NCBI GenBank assembly: GCA_947501695.1
Contig: CANMWO010000001.1
Coordinates: forward strand, 1-64,000
Direction of reading: 5' to 3'
DNA length: 64,000 bases
Source of the DNA: an uncultured Sphingomonadaceae bacterium
GTDB lineage: Bacteria > Pseudomonadota > Alphaproteobacteria > Sphingomonadales > Sphingomonadaceae
Below are positions 56,292 to 63,855 of this stretch, one piece after another. Positions within the stretch are counted from its first letter, which is position 1; the number at the start of each line of letters is the position of its first letter. The translations under genes and the position numbers were made by a program. The notes under the pieces are model-generated. The model did not search any database. It was not told the DNA's origin and saw nothing but the letters and a program-made list of their open reading frames with translations.

Positions 56292-57308
56292 TTATTTTTT
56301 TGGGTGAATTTGGTCCAAATCAATCCAAGAAGGCTTCTGCAATTGTAGTCTGAAATTTCCTAAATTGTAATTTTTGTCCAGTGATTGAACGCAACCGTTA
56401 GTAACCTGCATCATTGCGCTATAGGACCTGAACGTACTAGAAATGCTGACTTTAGGACCGCCACCGTAGCGCAGCTGAATCATTTCCTCCCAGTTTGGAA
56501 GCCGAGATAGCAATTGCCTAGAAAAATTGGGTGGATCGCCCAAAATGATGTCATAGAGATGAAACAGGTCATGAGATTCTTTGAACGTTGAAGAGCGCTG
56601 TTGGGATAATGCTTTGAGCGCGAATTCACATGCCATTTGCATGTCCCAAAGAGCCATTTTTAATGACTCTTGCTTTGTCTCTACCAGCCGCTGCGCGGCG
56701 CTTTCAACATGAGGAATAATTCCACTTTTTAATTGTTCGAAATGTTCATCTGAAACCGCTATCCCCATTAGGCTTGTGTAGATTGATCGAGTGAGTGACG
56801 CGCATTCATTTGCGATTTTCTCAGCTTTTCGAATTGCCACTTCTGGGACTGCGTCCATATTTGGACCATTCTCTAGCCAATCTAATGGGTTTTTACTATT
56901 GCGAACAACATCGTGAAAACATAACCAGAAACTTTCGCCGTCAACTACTTCCTCAACGGTGCTTATTGGCACTTTCATCAAGAAAGGCGTCCCCAAAACT
57001 AATGTACATGCGGTTTTGTAACGATGCTGCTGCTGCTGCAATGCAATACCGTATCTTTGTTTGTACCACCGCCAAACGATTGTGTGCAAATGCTTGAACC
57101 ATTCCGTAGGAGCAAATTCCTCAAGTGAGCCGGCGGGTTTGCTGTCTTTTGGGATGTCTGAACTGACTGAAATCACAAACTTATCAACAAATATTTTTGC
57201 TGCATCAAATGGCCGACTTGATAGCGGTGTATTTATCTTAGCAAGATAGGTGTCAATCCATTCGAGACGTTCTGCAACGGCATCTTCGAGAGAGATTTTT
57301 TCTTCCAT
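56292..57308 (-). CDS. protein of unknown function, weak HEPN-like segment
   Basis: A 338-residue, mostly helical protein without membrane segments. Around residues 225-260 it has CEFALKALSQQR followed by KESHDLFHLYDII, a pattern that recalls the HEPN fold's A-E-x-x-K-A and H-D-L helices, but the canonical R-x4-6-H nuclease motif is not seen. It lies between lipoprotein genes and the methyltransferase, minus strand. Defence or toxin function is only a hypothesis. Confidence 0.6.
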   Translation of the reverse strand: MEEKISLEDAVAERLEWIDTYLAKINTPLSSRPFDAAKIFVDKFVISVSSDIPKDSKPAGSLEEFAPTEWFKHLHTIVWRWYKQRYGIALQQQQHRYKTACTLVLGTPFLMKVPISTVEEVVDGESFWLCFHDVVRNSKNPLDWLENGPNMDAVPEVAIRKAEKIANECASLTRSIYTSLMGIAVSDEHFEQLKSGIIPHVESAAQRLVETKQESLKMALWDMQMACEFALKALSQQRSSTFKESHDLFHLYDIILGDPPNFSRQLLSRLPNWEEMIQLRYGGGPKVSISSTFRSYSAMMQVTNGCVQSLDKNYNLGNFRLQLQKPSWIDLDQIHPKK

Positions 57309-57419
57309 GAAATTAAAATAGGTCGCTTTGTTTCAAAAGTAAGAGCTGGGTAAATTCAATATTTCTCAGAATACGCAAATTCGCTATCACGAATTTCTTC
57401 CAATACAACAAAGCTAAAT

Positions 57420-57632
57420 GTGTCATCGACAAATTTTAGGCGCATTCGGCGGCATCAGACATCGCAGGGAACAGGTTTCGAGGAATTTTTGCTATCAATT
57501 GTCTTTCAAACCTTCGGCTTGCGCGAAGGTGGTATTTGTTCCTATGTAACGCCATTCAGTTTCGATATTGCTGCGCGTCATCGGATTTATAAACAATCAC
57601 AGAATAGGACTTTCAATTGGAAATATTGGTAG
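57420..57632 (+). CDS. possible small protein upstream of the methyltransferase
   Basis: A 70-residue frame starting at GTG and ending at a TAG 16 bases inside the methyltransferase gene. Its RRIRRHQTSQGTGFEEFLL stretch resembles the N-terminus of some defence-associated restriction-like proteins (pattern GxEEL), which might make it a remnant. No ribosome site. Kept because the frame is open, ends in the classic coupling overlap, and has a protein-like composition. Confidence 0.3.
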   Translation: MSSTNFRRIRRHQTSQGTGFEEFLLSIVFQTFGLREGGICSYVTPFSFDIAARHRIYKQSQNRTFNWKYW

Positions 57633-59071
57633 AGCGAGAAAAGCTCGATTTAGAAAACGAATCTCCGGCAAGTCTGGATGACGCTCGTGCAGAAGTTGGC
57701 AAACTGGAGGCAAGTTTTTCTGACGTCATCGAAGTCAACAGAGATCTAAGTCGGTCTTTAGTCAGTTTTCAGGCTAACAAGACTCAAGCAATGTATAGGT
57801 GGTTCAAATATCGCGAAGGATTTTCCAAACCACTGGTTGAGTATATTTTTGAGCACGCAGACTCAAAAGAAGGAAGCCATGTTCTAGATCCATTTGCCGG
57901 TACAGCTGCGACATGCTTTGTTGCCAATGAAAAGGGTATGAATGCGACCGCCATTGAATTGCTGCCGGTCGGTTGTCACTTTATCAATCTGCGGCGTTCG
58001 ATTAGCAATACACCGCCACTAGAAATTGCCGGATGGTTGCACGAAATCATCGATGACCGACCATGGAAGAAATGCCAGGAACGAGTTGAGTTTAGTCACT
58101 TGAGAATAACCAAAGATGCATTTTCTCCCGAAACGGATATCGAGCTTGGTTTGTACCGGCATTGGACGAGCCAGTTACCTGAACCGCAAAAGCAATTTTG
58201 TGACTTCCTTTCATATAGCATTCTTGAGGAAATTAGTTTTACGAGAAAAGATGGTCAATACCTTCGCTGGGATCATCGATCACCGCGATCAAAAGTTGGA
58301 GGAAAATTCAACAAAGGAAAAATTCTTACTTTCGAAGAAGGTCTCGATGCAAAGTGTAATAAAATCCTTTCGGACCTTACCAAGGGCTCTGATGATCTTC
58401 TTACCCAATTGGAGACGGCTAGAATCCACGGCGACTTTACATTGGTGGAAGGGTCTAACTTCGAAGCAATGGAACAATTGGATGATGCCTCAGTGGACTT
58501 GGTGGTGACATCACCACCATACTGTAACCGGTATGATTATACGCGAACATATGCGCTTGAGCTGGCCTATTTGGGTTGCGACGAAGATGGGATAAGGCAG
58601 CTTCGCCAAGCTCTGTTGAGTTGCACCGTCGAAAATCGAGCAAAAAACTTAGAAGGAATCGTAAATGATTCAGCGTTGAAACGTGGCCTGTCTGCTTTCA
58701 ATGATAATGCTGTAATTCAATCGACCATCGGTTTTTTGGAATTTCAAAAGAAATCGGGATTGTTAAATAATAACGGTATCGTGAAAATGGTAACAGGATA
58801 TTTCACCGAGATGGCGGTGCATATTGCGCAACTCGCTGATGTAATGAAGCCCGGTGGTCGAGTTTACATGGTAAATGACAATGTTAGGTACAATGGGCTC
58901 GACGTTCCGGTTGATTGTATTTTGTCAGCTTTCGCCGAGGCGCTTGGATTTAAATGCTTAAAGATTTGGGTTCTTCCTGTTGGAAAAGGCAATAGTTCTC
59001 AGCAAATGAAATTACACGGGCGCTCGGAATTACGCAAATGTGTCTATATTTGGGAACGAACTACTGATTAG
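57617..59071 (+). CDS. DNA methyltransferase of an AvaI/BsoBI-like system (candidate N4-cytosine type)
   Basis: A 484-residue amino-methyltransferase starting at a TTG with AGGA seven bases upstream. Motif X-like FQANKTQAMYRWFKYREGF comes first, then the SAM motif DPFAGTAAT at 91-99, then after about 200 residues the catalytic TSPPY at 297-301, followed by MKPGGRVYMVNDNV. SPPY points to N4-cytosine (or N6-adenine) methylation. It converges with the endonuclease gene, overlapping four bases. It should protect the host from the adjacent nuclease. Confidence 0.85.
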   Translation: MEILVEREKLDLENESPASLDDARAEVGKLEASFSDVIEVNRDLSRSLVSFQANKTQAMYRWFKYREGFSKPLVEYIFEHADSKEGSHVLDPFAGTAATCFVANEKGMNATAIELLPVGCHFINLRRSISNTPPLEIAGWLHEIIDDRPWKKCQERVEFSHLRITKDAFSPETDIELGLYRHWTSQLPEPQKQFCDFLSYSILEEISFTRKDGQYLRWDHRSPRSKVGGKFNKGKILTFEEGLDAKCNKILSDLTKGSDDLLTQLETARIHGDFTLVEGSNFEAMEQLDDASVDLVVTSPPYCNRYDYTRTYALELAYLGCDEDGIRQLRQALLSCTVENRAKNLEGIVNDSALKRGLSAFNDNAVIQSTIGFLEFQKKSGLLNNNGIVKMVTGYFTEMAVHIAQLADVMKPGGRVYMVNDNVRYNGLDVPVDCILSAFAEALGFKCLKIWVLPVGKGNSSQQMKLHGRSELRKCVYIWERTTD

Positions 59072-59946
59072 GTTTCGGTGAGAATTCGCGTCAGTTCGGT
59101 CATTTGGTTTATGTGATGCAAATTTGCTGCCGCTGCAATTTTGTTATTTGCGATATCTCTATAAATTTCACCTGCCATCGCGACTTCGATTGCTGCACCT
59201 ACGAAAAAGAGGGCGGGGCCAGGTGCCGTGATTGCTTCATATGATTGTCTAATGCGATCCAGAGCAGATTTAGCTGTTTTCCAGTGTTCATCTGCACCCG
59301 CTGGATCAATCCCGCCTTTTAACTCTCCGCAAGCCAAAATCCGCGAAGGAACTTCCAGAAAATCTTTAGAAAAATGCGTGCTTTTAATGAGTATTAAGTC
59401 GATGTTGAAGCCAATGAACTTCGGCTTGCGATCAAACACTAAAGTTCGATTGGCCCACCTTATCTCCGTTATTTTATCTTGAGTATTTCTCACAATACTG
59501 GGATTCAGATTTTGTCCATTCAGATAATCGCAAACATAGTCTGAAAGTATTTTTTGAGCACGTTTTCCGATCACGTTGCGCATTGTACCGCCAAGCGCGT
59601 CTCCGCAGGTTAAGAAGTACCTGCTCCTTAGGTTTGAAACATAATCCTGATCGGTTAACCGATCAAAATCGATTGTTGCGGTTACAATATCGCGACAGGC
59701 TTGTTCTCCCAGTTGTCCGGCGGCTTTTGCTGACAATGCGCAAGCTCCAATAAAAAATACACGCAATCTTGGGTCAGCAAAAACTTCTTCGACGCTCTGG
59801 ATTGTCTTTGCTCGTTGCTCGAAATAATCGGCGACGTCGCTATAGTCATTCGAGCGTCTTGCTTTTTCTTCGGCCTGCCATCTAAAGCCAGCAACTACAT
59901 CCGCTCGCGTTGTCACCAGCGCGTTTGCATTGTCGACCGTTTCCAT
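59068..59946 (-). CDS. AvaI/BsoBI-family type II restriction endonuclease
   Basis: A 292-residue nuclease with a PD-(D/E)xK core. D183 (FNIDLILIK), E208 and K210 (GELKG) match the catalytic set of BsoBI. The downstream string GGIDPAGADEHWKTA places D214 and H221 at the spacings of BsoBI's D246 and H253 relative to E240. The N-terminal helical part (ADYFEQRAKTIQ) fits the family. If specificity is kept, recognition would be CYCGRG. It lies back to back with the methyltransferase and is divergent from the Mrr_N gene. Confidence 0.8.
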   Translation of the reverse strand: METVDNANALVTTRADVVAGFRWQAEEKARRSNDYSDVADYFEQRAKTIQSVEEVFADPRLRVFFIGACALSAKAAGQLGEQACRDIVTATIDFDRLTDQDYVSNLRSRYFLTCGDALGGTMRNVIGKRAQKILSDYVCDYLNGQNLNPSIVRNTQDKITEIRWANRTLVFDRKPKFIGFNIDLILIKSTHFSKDFLEVPSRILACGELKGGIDPAGADEHWKTAKSALDRIRQSYEAITAPGPALFFVGAAIEVAMAGEIYRDIANNKIAAAANLHHINQMTELTRILTET

Positions 59947-60022
59947 GAGCTCTCCGAATCAATTACGTTAGGCTCAGAGCTTGGCATTCTTGGCTCGACT
60001 GGTCCACTTATACCCGACTGAT

Positions 60023-60064
60023 TTTTTGACTATTTTTGACATTGATCTGTTCGTCGTATCTAAT
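60023..60064 (+). promoter_or_regulatory. promoter and candidate operator of the Mrr_N gene
   Basis: TTGACA at 60036-60041 and TCTAAT at 60059-60064 are 17 bases apart, a strong sigma70 promoter. Overlapping its -35, TTTTTGAC occurs twice with a 10-base period (60023-60030 and 60033-60040), one helical turn apart. A dimeric regulator could bind here, within the gap shared with the endonuclease. Confidence 0.6.
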
Positions 60065-60097
60065 CCCACTGATTTATTAGAAAAGTGGTTTTGAACG

Positions 60098-60484
60098 ATG
60101 GCTATTCCAAAGTATAAAGACTTGATGCTTCCGCTTCTAGAAGAGTACAAAATAGCCGAAGGTCCTGTCACAATCGTCGAGTTGATACCAATTTTGTCGA
60201 AAAAGCTGGGACTCTCGGATGCCGACATGGCTGAGCGCATGAGGTCAAATAGCCAAGGAGTTTTTCACAATCGTCTCTTGTGGGCAAAAACTTACATGAC
60301 AAAGGCAGGACTGCTTGAGACAGTTGTGAGAGGTCAGACTCAAATCACCAAGCGCGGGCATTATCTTCTAAATGAAAACCCTTTCAAAATTGATGGAAAA
60401 ACATTGGCGCGGTTTGATGGATTTTCAGAATGGCGAGATCATCGTAAGAATGCGCAAAAATCTATTTCGGCAAATGACTCATGA
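60098..60484 (+). CDS. stand-alone Mrr_N winged-helix protein
   Basis: A 128-residue protein that matches the N-terminal DNA-binding domain of Mrr restriction enzymes: PKYKDLMLPLLEEYK, RLLWAKTYMTKAGLLETV and RGQTQITKRGHYLL. The Mrr catalytic domain is absent; no nuclease motif follows and the next 470 bases hold no continuation. It is either a truncated Mrr or a winged-helix regulator. Its position beside the endonuclease, divergent and under its own strong promoter, is where a restriction-modification controller would sit. Confidence 0.75.
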   Translation: MAIPKYKDLMLPLLEEYKIAEGPVTIVELIPILSKKLGLSDADMAERMRSNSQGVFHNRLLWAKTYMTKAGLLETVVRGQTQITKRGHYLLNENPFKIDGKTLARFDGFSEWRDHRKNAQKSISANDS

Positions 60485-60620
60485 TTTTCTATGTAGATAC
60501 GTTCCCTTTTCCGCGCTGACAAGACGCGCCAGTTAACACCGACTATTCACATTGGAATAGCTTCGGAATTGATCGAGGATTGCGCTTCAGGCCGGTCCTG
60601 GGGAAATAGCTTAGAAAAGC

Positions 60621-60812
60621 TCAGGACAAGTTGCAGAAGCGCCCTAAGAGCGTCCTCATAGAATAAGCATTACCTTTATCAGTCGGCTTGTCTAGAATAG
60701 ATGATTTTAAGCAACTCGCATCTGCCTCTCTGTGGATGGGTTGGGTTTCAAGAGCTTCGGCGGATAGGATGCATCCGGTTAGTATGATCTTTCCAAAGCT
60801 AAGACCTCTCAT
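60621..60812 (-). CDS. possible small lipoprotein
   Basis: A 63-residue frame with a short lipoprotein-like signal (MRGLSFGKIILTGC). It lies in the otherwise empty stretch 60485-60954. There is no ribosome site. Its start codon is inside a perfect inverted repeat (60811-60829). Doubtful, but no other gene fills the region. Confidence 0.3.
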   Translation of the reverse strand: MRGLSFGKIILTGCILSAEALETQPIHREADASCLKSSILDKPTDKGNAYSMRTLLGRFCNLS

Positions 60813-60950
60813 GTTGACTCGGTCAACATATCGAAAAGATGGTAATACAGCTGATCTCCCGCAAATCAGACGCTTTTCAACGTCGTAAGTGTATAACAGA
60901 ACTTTGAAAACTCGGTTTTCAGTGACGAATCGTCAACATATAGTCAACGT
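60811..60950. repeat. cluster of GTCAACAT repeats, candidate origin/iterons
   Basis: ATGTTGAC-TCG-GTCAACAT (60811-60829) is a perfect inverted repeat; the same octamer recurs at 60932-60939, and as GTCAACGT at 60943-60950. Four copies in 140 bases directly beside the rep gene suggests a Rep- or regulator-binding site, perhaps a replication origin. No nick-site hairpin was identified. Confidence 0.5.
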
Positions 60951-60954
60951 GTAT

Positions 60955-61803
60955 TCAATCAATCTCCCGAACAATGTCCCAAAAGATATGAGCGCATTGT
61001 GTAAGCGGTGTGTTGAGGTAAAGGGGCGACTCTCCAATCCTCGGCCCCGGTAGCATCGCGTTCTTAGTGGAGTAACCTACCCAATAGGTAGCATTTTTGG
61101 GTTCTTCATTGAGCTGGTAGCTTCGCGTCATCTTCACTGGTGCTCCCTCACCTTGCGGAGGGTTAAGTTCGCGATACAGCGCTCGTTCCAAAGCAAGCTT
61201 AAACTTTGTGGCTTCTAGTGGTGTATCAACCAAACAATATCCATGGAGATGCAATCTCTTTTTTGACCGACCACCTTTACCTTTTCCTTCTATCGCGAAG
61301 AAGAAAGGAGCGTCACCCATACCTACCTTGCGGAGTTCTTTATTGATCTTATCAATGGAACGGTCTCTTGGATTAAGCCCTTTCTTAACCCAACTATCTT
61401 CGAGCTTTTTCGAGACATTGGCTGTGAACGAATACCCATCATAAGCTAGTGATAGTAAAAACCCTATTCTCGCTTTTGCAGCATCTGTGAGTTCATCCCA
61501 CTCCGGAAATTCCTTCGGATTGGTGTCATGCAACAAACCAACTTGCTCGTCGAAATCAGCAGCTACTAAGATGGGGTCAGCTCTCAGTTTCATTCCTCGA
61601 ACATAGGCAATGCGAATATCGCGAAGCCTGACTAGCTCATTGAGAGCTTTTTGCTCAAGCTCAAGCATTGCCGTCAAATTTGCTTTAAGCTCTCGAACTC
61701 CGCCTTTTTTTTGCTTTGACTTTGGTATATTTTGACGCTTGCGGCGCCCCATTTTCTTGGGTTTCAAATATGGTCCGCGAGCGTTAAAATTATTGCTATC
61801 CAT
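60955..61803 (-). CDS. HUH-type rolling-circle Rep-like protein
   Basis: A 282-residue protein. A basic N-terminus (KPKKMGRRKRQNIPKSK) is followed by a predicted coiled-coil. Motif 2 is HLHG at 185-188 (KKRLHLHGYCL), motif 3 has the candidate nicking tyrosine Y244 with K247 (WVGYSTKNAM). These suit a HUH nickase that initiates rolling-circle replication or mobilisation. Its ATG overlaps the integrase stop by eight bases, so the two are translationally linked. Family name uncertain; it resembles rep proteins of small integrative elements and inovirus-type Gp2. Confidence 0.7.
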   Translation of the reverse strand: MDSNNFNARGPYLKPKKMGRRKRQNIPKSKQKKGGVRELKANLTAMLELEQKALNELVRLRDIRIAYVRGMKLRADPILVAADFDEQVGLLHDTNPKEFPEWDELTDAAKARIGFLLSLAYDGYSFTANVSKKLEDSWVKKGLNPRDRSIDKINKELRKVGMGDAPFFFAIEGKGKGGRSKKRLHLHGYCLVDTPLEATKFKLALERALYRELNPPQGEGAPVKMTRSYQLNEEPKNATYWVGYSTKNAMLPGPRIGESPLYLNTPLTQCAHIFWDIVREID

Positions 61804-63574
61804 CTACGTCTTGAACACTTTCAAAAGTTGCAATTTTCGAACCCTCTTTGTTGCTACCTGCTTGCAAAATATTCGAGAAGTCTACACCTCTGAATTCAGC
61901 ATTTTCGATCATCTTGCCTAACCGTTCAACGGTGCCTTGAATTGTTTCACCATAGCCTGAGGTTGTTGAGCCATCTGAGTGGCCCATCACCAAAAGTCCA
62001 AATTCTGCATTAAGATACCCAGCCTTTCTCATTTCATCAGCGAGTCTATGGCGAAAGGAATGAGAGCCAACACCATCCGCACCGTTCTTGATTCCTATCT
62101 TTGTAAGATAGTCCCTCCACCATCTCGCCGGCTTTCTTCCTAACTCTGGACGCTTTTCGTATGCGGTGAGCTCTGGAAACAGCTGTGCGTTCCCATCTTG
62201 CTTCGCTTGTGCAACCCGCTTTGACCAGTAATCTTTGAGGCCAGCCGCTAATAAAATTGGATGAAAAACAACCAATCGAGCTGAAAGCTTGGTTTTTGTG
62301 CTTTGCCCTCTCTTTGTGTTTGCCTTAATATAACCCGCAAGGTGACCTTCGCTTTCAAAAATGTCGTCGACAAACATCTGCGCGATTTCTGTAATTCTAG
62401 CACCGGTGAACATGCATATTAGTGGAATCCAAAACCTCCAATCACTAGCGAACTGCTCTCCATTTTCGTGCTCTTTTCCATCTCTAAGAAAACCGGAATA
62501 AAGAGGGGATGTGAGTATTCGATTGAGTTGTTCATTGGTGTAAGGAGGGTAACTGATTTGTTCTCCGCTTACGTCAAAACTTGACGAGCTCCATATATTT
62601 TCACCACCGTAGCCGCGCTTTCCCTTCCAATTAAAAAATCCAGACAAGTCGGAAATATATCGGTTCTTCGTCCTTGCGCTAAGCAAGGCCAAGCCCTCGT
62701 CTTCAGCAATTTGAATGCACTTTGGTATCGAAGAATTTTTAAGTCGTTTTATTGAACCTCTCCGGGCAGGGATTTTTGATAACATCTCTCGGAAGCCAGT
62801 GGCGTCGCGTTTCGTCAGGGCCAGAATATCGCAATTTGGCCCTATCCATTCAATAAACAGTGAAATGGCGTTAGCGGCCTGTTCGACATTAGCTTTTTTC
62901 CGGCCTTTTTCGTTGATTTCTTCTTCGGCGTATTTTTCGAATAGGTCTTCCAGCCGCTCTCCATTTTTCGGTGTGTTTTGCATTGCACTTATCGTTTCTT
63001 GAATAAACTGAGATTTGGGTTTCGCTTCAAGATCACCGCCAATTTCCCGGAGGAGAACATCAAAAGCATCCAAAACAGCAAGCATCATTCGTTTTAGTAA
63101 GCTGTCAAATTCTTCGCTTTTGGGGTCAATTGGAAAGCCGCGTTTTTTTACAAAGCCCTCGGCAATTGGACGCAAACGAGAGTAATCTTCGATATTTGCG
63201 AGTCTGATAAATTCCTGATGCTCAGCTTCCATGTCGCTACACCAACGTTTGTAATTGTTGGCATCTTTCCCAATCTCCTTTCTCTTCTCCCGTCGATTTG
63301 CCAGAAAATTTTGATAGAATCTTTGTACGATCTGGCCATTCAGATCGAAAGTATCGAAGTTCTCCGCTTGTGTCTGGAGCATGGAAAACATCTCGCGCTG
63401 CTCCGCAATAAACTTCATCGCGAAAACTTCAGCAGCCTTTCGGTCGCTCGTCCCAGTTGTCCTTGTAATTACAGGCTTGCCAAGCTGCTTTTGTAAAGAG
63501 TTGGGTACATGGAGCCGAATTTGCCAGTTCTCAGAACCGGGGCGATTATGGAGATATTTCGTCATTGATGCCAT
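61796..63574 (-). CDS. int: tyrosine site-specific integrase
   Basis: A large tyrosine recombinase (about 592 residues from ATG 63574; 63565 also possible). The catalytic Arg is in GARITEIAQM, the HxxR box is HSFRHRL, and the C-terminal MGHSDGSTTSGYGE carries the third His and nucleophile Tyr. It has a long N-terminal arm-binding region (NRPGSENWQIRLHVPNSL). It should cut at the 17-bp att core. The arm repeats at 63583 lie just before the start codon, which hints at self-regulation. The following gene rep overlaps by eight bases. Confidence 0.95.
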   Translation of the reverse strand: MASMTKYLHNRPGSENWQIRLHVPNSLQKQLGKPVITRTTGTSDRKAAEVFAMKFIAEQREMFSMLQTQAENFDTFDLNGQIVQRFYQNFLANRREKRKEIGKDANNYKRWCSDMEAEHQEFIRLANIEDYSRLRPIAEGFVKKRGFPIDPKSEEFDSLLKRMMLAVLDAFDVLLREIGGDLEAKPKSQFIQETISAMQNTPKNGERLEDLFEKYAEEEINEKGRKKANVEQAANAISLFIEWIGPNCDILALTKRDATGFREMLSKIPARRGSIKRLKNSSIPKCIQIAEDEGLALLSARTKNRYISDLSGFFNWKGKRGYGGENIWSSSSFDVSGEQISYPPYTNEQLNRILTSPLYSGFLRDGKEHENGEQFASDWRFWIPLICMFTGARITEIAQMFVDDIFESEGHLAGYIKANTKRGQSTKTKLSARLVVFHPILLAAGLKDYWSKRVAQAKQDGNAQLFPELTAYEKRPELGRKPARWWRDYLTKIGIKNGADGVGSHSFRHRLADEMRKAGYLNAEFGLLVMGHSDGSTTSGYGETIQGTVERLGKMIENAEFRGVDFSNILQAGSNKEGSKIATFESVQDVDG

Positions 63575-63582
63575 TTGACAAT

Positions 63583-63613
63583 TCTGTAGCAATCTCTGTA
63601 GCAAAATCTAGCA
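63583..63613 (+). repeat. integrase arm-type repeats, right end
   Basis: TGTAGCA at 63585 and 63597 (12-base period) plus a degenerate TCTAGCA at 63607. This pair matches the left-end pair at 51830-51851 with one change. Confidence 0.75.
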
Positions 63614-63680
63614 ATTTCTTCAGCGCGAGTATGAATAAAGCTTTGTAATTAAGTCTTTTCAGATACTTCCGCTTGACCTT

Positions 63681-63715
63681 TGTTGCTATCGTACCGCTTC
63701 CTCTAAGCGGCACCA
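63681..63715 (+). repeat. attR with core palindrome
   Basis: The 17-bp repeat TCCTCTAAGCGGCACCA (63699-63715) is preceded by CCGCTT (63694-63699), so that CCGCTT-CCTCT-AAGCGG (63694-63710) forms an inverted repeat with a 5-base spacer. TGTTGCTATCG at 63681-63691 is repeated near the left end (51891-51901). Confidence 0.85.
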
Positions 63716-63855
63716 CAAAAAATACCCCTATTTATCAAGTGCTTAGATGCATTCTACCTTGTGAATTTAGTGCCGACACTTCCGAGGGTTAGCTCAACAC
63801 TGCGATTCAAACTGGTGACTAGAGACGTTTTGGCGGTCGCGATATAGGCGAACAT

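Larger units (their letters stand above)
51772..63715. mobile_element. tRNA-Thr integrative element (~11.9 kb)
   Basis: Flanked by 17-bp direct repeats in tRNA-Thr(CGT) and at its right end, with a tyrosine integrase facing inward at the right, arm-type repeats at both ends, a HUH-type Rep protein, a serine recombinase, an excisionase-like HTH protein and an AvaI/BsoBI-like restriction-modification system. The DNA is visibly more AT-rich than both flanks, in keeping with horizontal arrival. No conjugation or capsid genes are seen, so it is more like an integrative mobilisable element or satellite than a full ICE or prophage. Confidence 0.88.
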
